Below the pieces are notes generated by a model. It saw nothing but the letters and a program-made list of their open reading frames with translations. It had not been told where the DNA came from and searched no databases. A stretch of DNA of 64,000 bases, from positions 10,485,306 to 10,549,305 of the forward strand of contig OZ029921.1 of the NCBI GenBank assembly GCA_964023275.1, read 5' to 3'. This document shows positions 37,140 to 47,357 of the stretch, piece by piece (the first letter of the stretch is position 1; every line of letters starts with the position of its first letter). Both the position numbers and the translations under genes were made by a program. The stretch comes from Norana najaformis (Eukaryota; Annelida; Clitellata; Crassiclitellata; Hormogastridae).

Positions 37140-37935
37140 GATAAGTTATATAGCGCTTCTTACAGAACAAACTACTCAGAGGCGCTTCCAGCATGAGAAC
37201 CCCAGGGAAATAAGAACATCTTTAAACAACGAGCTGACTGAGCTCTATCATCAACAGTGACCCTTGCACAAAACGATAGTGGAAGTCCGTTCCATAGAGA
37301 TGGGCCAACAACAGCAAAAGCCCTCTGCTGCTCTAGCGAGGACTTAACACGAGGAACAAATAGATCCAGACGACCTAGAGAACGTAGAGGGCCGAATAAG
37401 ATCATAAAGATATTTTTGGAGCTTGACCGGTGCGAACTCCAATCTAATTACCAGAGACAATAGTTTCAACAGAATACGAGATAGGATAGGGAGCCAAATG
37501 AAGTTGCTGAACGGTGTAATCTTAGATACGAGATAAATAAGAAAGACGTGACTTGGCCGCAGAATTTAGTACTGATTGAAGGGAGGACAGCCGATACTTA
37601 GGCAAACCAGCAAGCACAAAGTTGCAGTAATCAATGCGACAGCATATCATGGCATGAATCATAAGAGTAAAGACAGAGGAAGAAATAGAACGATGCACAA
37701 CTCTTAAACGCCTTAATTGGTAGTAATAAGACTGAGTTAAACTAGAGACATGGTTTGCGAATGTAAGGTTACAGTCAAGTATAACGCCCAGATTACCAAC
37801 ACTAGACGAAAATATAAAAGAGGGGAAAGCTTCAAATAAGCAAGAGTAGTCAAACTGATCAAGACGATATTTAGAACCAAACCAGATCAACTGAGCCTTA
37901 GCAGGATTAAGGCAAAGACGATTGCAGGACATTCA
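37140..37935 (-). mobile_element. L2-like LINE 3' half
   Basis: Minus-strand frames give MSCNRLCLNPAKAQLIWFGS (37932 onward, RT palm/thumb), SSVGNLGVILDCNLTFANHV and CCRIDYCNFVLAGLPKYRL. Then, out of frame, AFAVVGPSLWNGLPLSF (about 37310). The 3' terminus is the GCGCTATATAACTTATC-like end at about 37140. The YADD region is missing, so this is 5'-truncated. Confidence 0.85.
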
Positions 37936-38642
37936 ATACTGAATGCCATGAGTCAGGGCATAGTCATGCAACACATCTTTAAGAAATTCTCGTGCTCGTC
38001 CTCAACCAACACAGTTACTAAATTCTGCTTTGAAGGATTGGATGGTTCATCGAAACTAACATTGACAGAAAAAGGTCACGTCTCTGTAACACACAGACCT
38101 TTGCACGCAGACCTTCGTCTCGACTTACGCAACGATGAGGCCCTCCTTCGCACTTCAGTCAATTCTCTGGACTGTTTGCTTTGTGAAACTCAAATACGGA
38201 CTTGGTATCGATCGCGTCAACATCTAATCTGGCATCTGAGCAACTCGATCCAGGATCTGCCTGCATCAGTCATTCTCCTGGCATGTCTCTCTTAGTCGCA
38301 CTAATTTGGTGACTTTATGGGAAAGGACTGTCATAGTCTTCAACTCGGAATGCAACCCGTCTGAATTCAATAAAGTATGTAGTGGAAATGTCATTTCCGA
38401 GTTTCACACAACCTCTTATCTTCCCCCTAACAAGAATCAGTCTGTCTAGCGTCCTCGTAAAAGGGTTAACCCAAAACCTTAAATTGAGTCTGTTGAGCTA
38501 GTTTCTAAATCGCAGAGTGAATGTTACGGTTGTGACTTTCTAGAAGCGCACTTATTTTGGTAAAATTGTTTCTTTGGTAACGTGGACAGACCAGGTTCCT
38601 TGACGGCACCGGTGGCGTAAATTTTTGTAGCGTTACCCCTTT
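37936..38642. other. No gene recognised
   Basis: The plus frame 37948-38295 (115 codons) starts right after the LINE fragment and has no domain I recognise. Nothing else noted. Confidence 0.4.
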
Positions 38643-38857
38643 GTTTTATAAAGACCCAGGAGAGCTCTGACCAGTTCCTCTCTTTGTACTCGGGTCGTCA
38701 TGCCGACTACACCCTCCGGAACTGACTCAATTCCCAACTTGGTATCAGCTTGTCGGGTCCATAGGTTGCCAGGTTCCGGTATTCAACCGGACAGTTCGGT
38801 GTTTTTGCCATCTGTCCAGGAAGAAATCAGAGTTAACACCGAACACATGAATGTCAG
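38643..38857 (+). promoter_or_regulatory. Candidate TATA promoter and short first exon
   Basis: A TTTTATAAAG TATA box (about 38643-38652) is followed about 50 bp later by an ATG at 38700 opening MPTTPSGTDSIPNLVSACRV and about 33 more residues. The frame meets a donor-like CAG/GTATTT at 38857/38858 and otherwise stops at about 38875. The product is unknown. It could equally be the leader of a transposon. Confidence 0.25.
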
Positions 38858-38929
38858 GTATTTTTGTTTGCTATAGAAGGTCATTTAATTTTTTACTACA
38901 GCTATTCAAATGGACTAGTACGGTCCGTG

Positions 38930-39005
38930 CACGGGGACCTTAAAGGATCTCATCCGATTAATTCATTGCAAAATGAGCAGGGTCGAGGCCATACGGTCGC
39001 CATAT
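38930..39005. repeat. Interspersed repeat core, second copy
   Basis: CCTTAAAGGATCTCATCCGA then GAGCAGGGTCGAGGCCATAC, matching the core at 10735-10835 with an internal indel. Confidence 0.5.
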
Positions 39006-39055
39006 AAAGCGTTTCTATTATTATCTAAACGCCATTAGAGTCCAGGCCGCGAAAA

Positions 39056-39422
39056 GTACGAGCGGAGACTGGAAGGCAGCTGGGAACAACTAACAACTAT
39101 GTTTACGCCTATGTTTGGGCTAGGGTGAGCTAAATACCATCACCGTTTTTGTTGAGGTTTGATGGGGTGTTTTGGAGGCCCAGGACTTGAGCATAGTATC
39201 ATGAGGGGTATAAGTGGAAGCTGGAAGGCGCGAGGGCGTTTGGGAACAACTACACTTCTAGGTTTACACCCTGGTTTTGGCCAGGTTGAGGCAAAACTGG
39301 GTGTGGGCCTATTTTCATCGGGGTGGGGGTACGAGTGGGGGCTGGAAGGCGCACGGCCGGCCGGGAACAACTACAGCACTAAGTTCACACTCTAGTTTGG
39401 GCCATGTTGAGGCAAAAACCCC
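39056..39422. repeat. Tandem repeat of about 120 bp, three diverged copies
   Basis: Copies start at about 39056, 39207 and 39328. Each has GGTAYRAGTGG then GCTGGAAGGCG, then GGGAACAACTA, a GTTYACRC word, TTTGG and GTTGAGGCAAAA. The first copy is the most diverged and is followed by extra sequence. The overlapping opposite-strand frames here are not coding. Confidence 0.8.
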
Positions 39423-39738
39423 ATTTCACCTCTAATCGTGGAGGTCGAGTGCTTGCATGAAACCATACAGTGAAATAGTTGTTGAGAACGAAAAACGATG
39501 AAAACAAATAGATGAATGAGGCTTGGATAAACTGGATGCTATTTATGAACGTCAAGCAATATAAATTACGATAACGAACATAACAACTAATCGTCGATTA
39601 TGACTTACTGCGAGAATGATGATAGCAACAACAATAGCGCATGATGAAGGGCACCTTTAAAAAATAACGGCACAGATTAAGTACTTGGTAATTGTGAAAG
39701 CAGACTGTTACAACGAGTTTGTGAGCACGGTAATGAGC

Positions 39739-40290
39739 TGCTTAGTCAGCAAATTTTGAGTATGCGCTTGAATAGGAAATTTCCAAGTGATCTGGTTATT
39801 GATTTGTTTGACCACGCGCTGATCGCAAGCTGGCTGGCATGCAGCAAACACGTGACCTTCCGGGCAGGCGGGCTGACATCAACAATATTTGTTGACGAGT
39901 ATTTTATGACGAGGCCTATGTTGTGATGAGACAGCGGGTTTTTGGAAAACCCATGAATGCGCAGTGGAGAGAGGGCGATCTAAACCAGTTGTACTGGTTT
40001 GCTGTCTTGACGGGAAAGGGCTAATATAAACGAATGCGAAGATTTTGTACAGAGAACGCGAAGATTGCAGAACTGGTGTGTCGTGTGCTAAGCTAAAACT
40101 TTGAGTTACAAATGTCGTTGAGAGGTTCGCACGTATAGAAACTGTGATGATTCAAATATCGTTGTGATTTAACTGTTCGATCAATTATAATTGCTAAAAT
40201 CAAAGACTACTCAAATTTACGTTATTCTACGAAACGAGCGAGTCGACGGTTCGAAACCCAATCGTTGGCAACTACGAAAGATCGTAGGCC
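39739..40290 (+). repeat. Promoter-like repeat, copy R3
   Basis: The longest copy. Left end TGCTTAGTCAGCAAATTTTG, then an AACACGTGAC E-box, GATGAGACAGCGGG, CTTGACGGGAAAGG (diverged E2F-like), a TAATATAAA box (40022-40030), a uORF MSLRGSHV and right end CCCAATCGTTGGCAACTACG followed by AAAGATCG. Confidence 0.75.
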
Positions 40291-42559
40291 CTATACACAG
40301 TTTTTCTTCCTCTTTCACTCTGGATTTGACTATTTTTTCGATTCGCCTTTGCACTACATACGCATAATATCGAATAAATACATTAGACCAGTGTCATGAA
40401 CCAACTACCGATACAGGCCTATATATCTATCCGGGCATTGCTGGCCTACATAACATATTCTTTGAGTAGATATGCCCATAAGAAATATAATAGATTGATG
40501 AGTAGTAGGCCGATCATTTCTAGACGTTAGTATAGGAATTAGTCCTGATAAGAGTCGACTCATGTGGCTCTTAATCACTGATTAATGAAGGCATATGCGA
40601 TGGCGTGAAGCGGCTTTTGCATTGCGAGGCGCTAACTGATCAATGTACTTCTTTTTATAGTGTTCTTTATCTCGCCAAGCCGCGTCACTTTCTCACCTAA
40701 CGGTGACAACAAGAGACGTCGATTGGAGAACTTGACACCTCACACTTGCAAATACAACAAGGACTCAAGTGTTGTTTCCACCCCATTTATAGTCAACTAT
40801 GACCGTTGTTTTCGAAGCGCACAGGATACTCGAAGGCACAGAAGAGTTTCAAAGTCCAAGTAGACTACCGACCTCTCCTCATCTGGACCTCCCCACAAAC
40901 ACCCGCTGACCGCTAGCCATTGTCAAATAAATAAGATGTCCGTTTAGTAAAGAGACACCTTATTTATTTGTTTATTTATTTATTTATTAAAAGTACTTAC
41001 TGTATAACGCGCTCAGGGTCAGTAAACCTCATTCTTAAGTGACCCTCGGTGCACACTTCTGTTAGTCAGATATCGCGCATGTACAACAGTTGTAACGTAA
41101 TCGTTCATTCGTTACAGACAACTTGCGGCAGTAGCTGTCCGATCGCGTTCTTAGGTCAAAGAAGACGGATCTGTCGGGTGAAGCAGCGCTGCATTCCCTG
41201 TACGTTGCTTACTTGGCGTCTTTCAACAGTTCGACAACAGATGTTCAAATTCAGTTTGCTCACCGGATCTTACTCATGGATAGGCCTAGGCTTCAATAAA
41301 AGGCCCATGACCACGTCTTCTTCCGTTGAAGATTTGAGTTCAGAGTCAAATGGGCTGTTCAAACAGTCACTGGCGCTTTCTACGGCTTCTACTGGGCATG
41401 ATTTATCAAGTTTAAATTCCTTACAATTTTTTTTGAAAACCTTGATAAATGAATGTCTGAATGCAGGATATCGAATAGCGACAAGGAAGAGGAGAAAGAT
41501 GACAATTAAAGACTAAATACCAGGAAGAAGCAAAACAAGAAGCATAAGTGGTGTGGGATCCTTTAGACTCAAGGACAAGAATTGTCTGTCTACAGGCGTC
41601 TGAAAAGCGTGTTACCTTTAGTCTACCTGTTCACCTTTAGGAGCAGAAATTTTTGTTGCCTTTAACCAAACTAAAATCATAGGAAATGCTTCGACGTCAG
41701 TTTAACGACAATGTATGCTTTGAATTTTGAACAGGCTATTTAAGTAGAGGCCTGTACGCCTTTTCTAAATACAACACTTTTAGACAATGTATATCGGACA
41801 CGTTCAGTTAACTTACACACTGGCCTATAGCATTTGAATTTGGTTCATACGAATAGAACACGATGAACAATTGGAAAGCGCAACGAACTTATCATGCGCA
41901 AACGTTTATATATAGGTCTAGCCATTATTTGTGTGGCTATATTATATGTCCAAGGTAACAGTTCAAATATGGAGCAGAGGCGTGTGATATACGCTGTCGA
42001 ACCTTTTATATCTTTGTACAGGTGACAAGACGGTTATCTGCCATGCATCACCAAGTTTACACCTGCTCTGCCTTCTTAATGCATGCACACATGCTTGCTT
42101 ACCTGACACCGCGATGCCTGCTGTCCGCTGCAGTACGTATACCCTACGCGCCACCCCACCCCCACCAGCCCTACGCTCACCGTCGCCCACCTGCGCTGCC
42201 CGAGACGACGAAGGTGCTGCTGCCTCTAAGGCACAGGTGCGTAGATCGCTTAACACAGTTTATGTTTACACAGTCTTTGTGCAGAAAGGATCTGCAGAAC
42301 GATATGTATGTATGTACGTATGCATGTATGTATGTATGCATACAAGCATATAGGCCTACGAAGTGGTGAAAATTGGTCGAACTACGTCAAAATCTACTCA
42401 TACGATTTCCAAACAGCTTGAGACGACTGCTGTCCTATTGCTATTGGGTCAGACTGTCATTCTCCGTTCTTTCCTGACCAGTCAGCCACCGCACTTACCA
42501 GGCGAAACGAACCGGCTCTTGCCGTCTTTATAATAGTAATTTCCCACGTGCAAAAGCAA
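40291..42559. other. No gene recognised
   Basis: Two plus-strand frames (40660-40863 and 41049-41516, the latter 155 codons without a proper ATG at its start) lack recognisable domains. A 12-bp inverted pair CAAATAAATAAG (40924-40935) and CTTATTTATTTG (40959-40970) precedes a TTTA repeat. GTAT-type microsatellites lie at 42303-42345. Confidence 0.4.
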
Positions 42560-42567
42560 ATGAAAGC

Positions 42568-42590
42568 CCAATCGTTGGCAACTACGAAAG
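42568..42590 (+). repeat. Right-end fragment of the promoter-like repeat
   Basis: CCCAATCGTTGGCAACTACG followed by AAAG, identical to the same region of R3 at about 40258. Confidence 0.65.
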
Positions 42591-43184
42591 AAAATTCGCC
42601 AATCACTGGCTGCCTTTGATGTCGCCAGATTATCCATTCTTCTTTACTATCCGGAATGTTAGTTCGGAGTTTCTAATCCCATCCATTCTTACGTCGATTA
42701 CATATTGTCGACATTTAGGCACAACCAAGGCATCAATTCTTTGGCCAGGCTGCATAAAATCACAGGCTTCGCTTTCTTGGCCGATACTGTGCACGTTCCA
42801 ACCACAGTAATACATGCACAGTAATACATGTATGTTTGGTGCCCGTATCCCTCCTCTATCCTCGACCCTGTGCTCTGCCTCCCTGTTTAGTCGATGAGAA
42901 GGACGAATTTTGGTCAGTATATAATGCGCCACCGAACAATTGTCACGTGGACTTCGTCGGATCAGACTTCAGCTGAGGAGGAGTCTTCTTTTATCCATTC
43001 GCTACAACCGTCAGGAAATGACAAGATGCGACGCAAATTTCTTCCACAGAATTTGCACGAACGTTGATTTAACTAAAAACACTGAGATGGTGGTGATTGC
43101 TGCTATGTCACAATGATTAAGAACTTGAAGATGCCTACAACTGCAATGATGATGGTTATGATGAGCAAACTGACGACGACGACA
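42591..43184. other. No gene recognised
   Basis: The minus-strand frame 42932-42630 contains CMYYCGWNVHSIGQESEACDF and looks like a decayed endonuclease start of a LINE, but the evidence is thin. Confidence 0.35.
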
Positions 43185-43250
43185 ACGATGATGATAATAA
43201 TAATAATAATAATAGTAGTAGTAGTAGTGGTGGTAGTAGTAGTAGTAGTA

Positions 43251-43281
<31 letters not shown>

Positions 43282-43285
43282 TATG
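43185..43285. repeat. (ATA/AGT)n trinucleotide microsatellite
   Basis: GAT, AAT, AGT and again AAT triplets in succession. The Tyr-rich minus frame through it is an artefact. Confidence 0.95.
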
Positions 43286-43569
43286 AAGACCAACCGGTCC
43301 TCAAGGTCAAGGAGCCGCAACGCCTGACCTAGGTCAGCCGGCGAGTCAAGGTCGAGGAGATGCCGACGCTCGGATCAGCGAAGCCCACGACGCTGGCGCC
43401 ATCGAAGCAGACGACGGCGACGACGAAGAGGAGGGAGTTGGAGGAGCAGGATGTTCGTACGATCCGCATCGGTCACTGTCCATCGAAGAAACGCGGGCAG
43501 AACGTTCTACACTTACGCAACCGCTGATTCAGCATTGCTTCTTCACCACTGCGCTTAACGACAAGACCA

Positions 43570-43767
43570 ATGTCGAGGCCAAGAAAGCTGTCGTCTTCTG
43601 ATGAGCCATCCGAAGAAAGTTCCGACGAGGAATCGGAAGATGACAAGAAGAAACCTCCGGCCAAAGTCGAGAAGAAAGACGAGAAAAAGCCAGAAGCCAA
43701 GAAGAAAGAAAGTTCAACCGAGGAAGAGAGTTCTGAGGAAGAGTCGTCGGAAGAGGAATCAGACTAA
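43570..43767 (+). CDS. Small acidic Ser/Glu/Lys-rich ORF, function unknown
   Basis: A 65-codon frame from ATG 43570 to TAA. It begins MSRPRKLSSSDEPSEESSDE, continues with a Lys/Pro-rich middle (KKPPAKVEKKDEKKPEAKKK) and ends in repeated EEESS units. Clustered Ser followed by acidic residues look like casein kinase 2 targets, as in nucleolar or chromatin phosphoproteins, but composition alone cannot name it. The preceding 43290-43570 is GC-rich, unlike its neighbours, with a long open frame (G-rich, then acidic, then mixed) that ends by shifting past this ATG. It may be an exon of a larger gene. It could also be chance low-complexity sequence. Confidence 0.35.
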   Translation: MSRPRKLSSSDEPSEESSDEESEDDKKKPPAKVEKKDEKKPEAKKKESSTEEESSEEESSEEESD

Positions 43768-43828
43768 GGCTTGAACAGACTAAACTGGAAAACAGGAGAG
43801 GATGAAAATAATAATAATATGAAGAATA

Positions 43829-43906
43829 TGAATATTACAAAATTTTGTAAAGTGCACAGAGTCATAGAGAAACACGAATGAGTCTGAATGATGAGGAAAT
43901 GATGGA

Positions 43907-43948
<42 letters not shown>

Positions 43949-44053
43949 TATTACAATTTTTAAAAATTTGTGACGTGCACCGTCATACAGAAATGTTAAT
44001 GAGTCTAAATGATGAGGAAATGATGACGATGATGATGATGATGATGATGATGA
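43829..44053. repeat. Tandem duplication of about 116 bp with (GAT)n ends
   Basis: Two copies (from 43829 and 43945), each running TGAATATTACAA, a TTTGT word, GTGCAC, GTCATA, GAGTCT, AATGATGAGGAAATGATG and then a GAT run. They differ at scattered bases, so the duplication is not very recent. Confidence 0.85.
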
Positions 44054-44284
44054 GAGGCGGTTAAATGTTCTGCATACGACGCTGAAATTAAAGTGAAGAA
44101 ACGTGAAGCCCAGTTAAGTAAGTACGTGCTTGGATGAGTTACTATCAGTGCTATCAATGACAAAGCCGTTTCAGCCAACACATCGGGTTTGCGCTTCTGC
44201 TCTGGGACCACGGGTTCCTAAGGAGGGTTTAAACAGACGCGCTACCTTTTCATCTGGCGATGACGATGTTTTTGTAATTGTAAC

Positions 44285-44640
44285 TGTACTCGGAGATTTA
44301 TATAGCGCCTCTTCACGAGAAACTCGTCAGCGGCGCTTCCGATCTAACGACAGACACCAGGATTGAAGAAGACGGTTTTCAAGCGCTTACGGAACAGAAG
44401 TAGAGAAGAACTGAGGAACTCGTGTCGTAGGGTGATAGGTAATCTATTCCAGAGACTTGTATCAACCACGGTGAAGCTTCTATGTTGCATCGTGGAAGTT
44501 CGGGCCAGAGGAGCAAGAAGATGACCCTGTGCAGCAGAACGAAACGATCTACAGTCAGAAAGGGACGAGTTGCTACGTAACTTCCGGAGATAAGATGGAG
44601 CGCCGCCCGCAAGACAATTACGTAGAAGCATCAAGATCTA
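44285..44640 (-). mobile_element. L2-like LINE 3' end
   Basis: Minus-strand frame 44634-44344 reads NCLAGGAPSYLRKLRSNSSL, SAAQGHLLAPLARTSTMQHR, FTVVDTSLWNRLPITLR and KRLKTVFFNPG, the complete C-terminal tail of an L2/CR1 RT protein. It is followed by the GGCGCTATATAAATCTCCG 3' terminus at about 44290. 5'-truncated, but the tail frame is intact. Confidence 0.85.
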
Positions 44641-45552
44641 AAACTCAATACTTTTGTGCATCATCAGCCAGTGCAATTCCTCCCATATGAAGCTGGATAC
44701 ATGTACATGATCAAACCGAATTAAACATCCAGTGAGTCGGACGGCAGCGTTCGAGATAGACTGCGGGAAACACAAGACTGATAGGAAAGTATACTCTTAA
44801 CTATCAAACATATTGAGCTGCATGTCAGCTGTTCTGTTCGAAACTGGCAAAAATAGGTATTGAAAGGAACTTTACCCCTATAGCTAGAATTACAATAGAG
44901 AGTTAAAGTGCACAAAATACTGACTGTGCGTGTAGGTGTAGTCAGGTGCCACTTCCATTTGAATGGAGGCCGTATTTGAAGTTAAATCATTGCCGACTAA
45001 ATACGACATTCGACCGTAAGTTCACATGAAGCTGCCTAGCTGTCAGTTTCGGTTTTCGTCTGTTCTACCTCTTCATCATTTAAAGAATAAACAGAAGAAC
45101 CACGTGTGCTACCCTTGCAAGTCTACTTTGCACCAAGACAACGCAAGCTGTTAGTTTCTATAAAGTCTCGCAAATTTACAGCCAAGATTCGACCAAGATA
45201 TCAAAATATATGCTGGAATATTTATTGTCAAACTAGACTAAAGAATTTGCAAATCTAGGCCTTACGTTCTTATCAAACTATAGGCCTAGCATCACTTAGG
45301 CTGACGATGGTATCTTCGAGTTTCACGGAGGACCTGCATACAAATGACCAGAAAATGAATTATTGTCTTTGCTTTCCATAGGTTAACGTGCTTGCAAAAT
45401 CTGCTGCAAATGTATTAACTTTGAATCAAATCCTAGACCTACAAACACATTGAAGGAGATTATAATATAATACCACTCGATGTATAACGCGGTAAAATAA
45501 TCGTATCCCGGGGTACTAGGCTGTAAGCACCGACTATATCAGTTTTTGGTTC
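44641..45552. other. No gene recognised
   Basis: Unremarkable AT-rich sequence; the minus frame 44915-44721 has no convincing domain. Confidence 0.45.
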
Positions 45553-45582
45553 GTGTGTGTGTGTGGGTGCGCGCGCGCGTGT
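45553..45582. repeat. Alternating GT/GC tract, Z-DNA prone
   Basis: A GTGTGTGTGTGTGGG run passes into GCGCGCGCGCG and then TGT. Alternating purine-pyrimidine tracts of this kind are known Z-DNA formers. It sits just outside the CpG-rich domain of the bHLH gene. Confidence 0.8.
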
Positions 45583-46458
45583 TTTGCTCTTGAATAATTG
45601 TCTAACGATGCAGGCCATTGGTTTGTTATAGAAAATCATATCCTTGTTCGTCGCAGATTAACCTCGGCCGCCCTTCCGTTTCCCCCCCAGCAATTTCCTG
45701 CCACTGCGCAGACCCCCTGATAAGACCCATATGGTTGACAACGGCGCAGTTAAGACTAACGAGCTTCTTCTCGTCATGAGAATTCCATACGCACCAGCTA
45801 GACAGGCAGACACTTGTATAGTATGACGCGCCGCCAATCTGCCAGATGTCTGCCATGGCGCATGGCTATAAACAGGGCACGGCGCCCGCCAGACGCCAAT
45901 CCTTCGCTTCCCCTCCACCGCCCCGCGCTCTCCCCCGCCCAGCAGCGTGGCCGCCGCCGGATGTCCTGCTCTTGCTCGGATCAAAGTCTGCGCCTGCGTG
46001 CAACACTGGGCTATATGGACGGCTATGAACGACTTAAACATGGGGAAGGCAGGCAGCAGCGGTCGATGGAAGGCAGAGGAAAGAGGGTGGGTGGCTACTG
46101 CGCCTAGAGGTGTAAAGGTCTAACCAGACGGAGGGGATGGAACAAATCGCCAGACGATCAGTGTTTACTATTATTTCAGTGGTTGTACGCGGTAACATCT
46201 GGTTCCATTCTGAAAGCGAATCCGACCTCAGCTTAAGAGCCGACTGCTGCTGCTGCTGCTGAATCAGCGGCCCATAAGCTCCCGCCCATTTAGCAACCTC
46301 TCTCTCACCCACCCCCAAATCATGGAAAGTAGGGGTAATCGTGGAAGGGGAAACCTAATTGGAAAAACCGGACTTATTCACAAGGCGTAGAAGTTCTTTC
46401 AGTCGAGTCCGAAGCCCAGGCGCGTTCAGTGGATCGGGTTTCAGTAATCAGGACAGTA

Positions 46459-46493
46459 GATCATACAGTATGCAATTGCATAGAATATATAGC
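46459..46493. repeat. Local repeat A1 with palindromic POU-like site
   Basis: GATCATACAGTATGCAATTG then CATAGAATATATAGCC. The central TATGCAATTGCATA (46469-46482) is a perfect 14-bp palindrome containing ATGCAAT in both orientations. A diverged second copy is at 47030-47067. Confidence 0.6.
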
Positions 46494-46537
46494 CTCGACG
46501 TAGGCTCCTTCCACCCGACAGTCTCTGTAACGGACCC

Positions 46538-46559
46538 CCGTCCGTCCCTCTTCTGATCG
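46538..46559. repeat. Flanking repeat B1 (3' side of the bHLH gene)
   Basis: CCGTCCGTCCCTCTTCTGAT followed by CG, identical over 22 bp to 48828-48849 and similar for about 12 bp more (CCCGTCGCC). The two copies bracket the bHLH coding region. Confidence 0.8.
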
Positions 46560-47029
46560 TAACCCGTCGCCTTTGCTCTGCGAAGCGGCTGCCGGCGGGG
46601 CTTTTACGAATAGATCGCGTCGACGCTGATAACCCCACTTACTGCAGACGGAGTTGAAAGGCAAGAAGAGGGGGCGGCGAACGACAGCGACCACAAGACC
46701 CGCAGCAGCTGAGACGGACAGCGACGCAGCCTTCGACCTGTCTCTGATATGCCTTAGATCTGACCTTAGATCCAAAACACGATCTCGAAGGACCGACAAA
46801 CGGACACAGTCTGACGACTGGCGGCGAAGTCAGTGCCGGGACGGAGGCCCTGTAGTTGCTCTGCATGTGGCAGCGGATGGTTCAGATGGACCGGTTAAAA
46901 AAGAACGGCGAAAGAGTTGGATACAATACGTTGCCGAGTAGCTCGACTATCGGCAACGAAAAGGGCTTGTAAGTATGGGCCTGATCAGAATAGGCCTTTA
47001 CGGGCCTTGCACTCGACTCTCATTCTCGA

Positions 47030-47067
47030 GTTCATACAATATGCAATATGCATAGAATATATATGCC
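47030..47067. repeat. Local repeat A2
   Basis: GTTCATACAATATGCAATAT then GCATAGAATATATATGCC, a diverged copy of 46459-46493 in the same orientation. Confidence 0.6.
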
Positions 47068-47357
47068 GAAGCCCACAATACCAAAGGCCAACACTTTCCC
47101 AGTTCGTCAACTTCAGCCTTTGCTGGAATATTCGTCGCCAAGGCACAAAGGTCTAGAAAGTTCTCTGAACAAACCTGCAGTAAAATGTCGAAATGATCAC
47201 GAGTGCGTTTTTCGAAGTATACCAGCTAACCTTCTGTAGAGTCGGCTGTTTCTTGCCGACTGCACACATCTCAGCAGATAAACGCACATCGTAAGTAGAC
47301 ATAACATGGAATTATGCAGAGAGTAAAACACAGGCATACCTGTTGAACAGCGCAAGT

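Noticed and set aside
41049..41516. 155-codon plus-strand frame downstream of R3
   Set aside because: Starts without ATG and shows no domain; kept only as a note in the region entry because it is long for this AT-rich sequence.
42630..42932. LINE endonuclease start on the minus strand
   Set aside because: A few residues (NVHSIGQES) look like the ILCWNVRSI-type motif, but the following motifs are missing; too thin to call.
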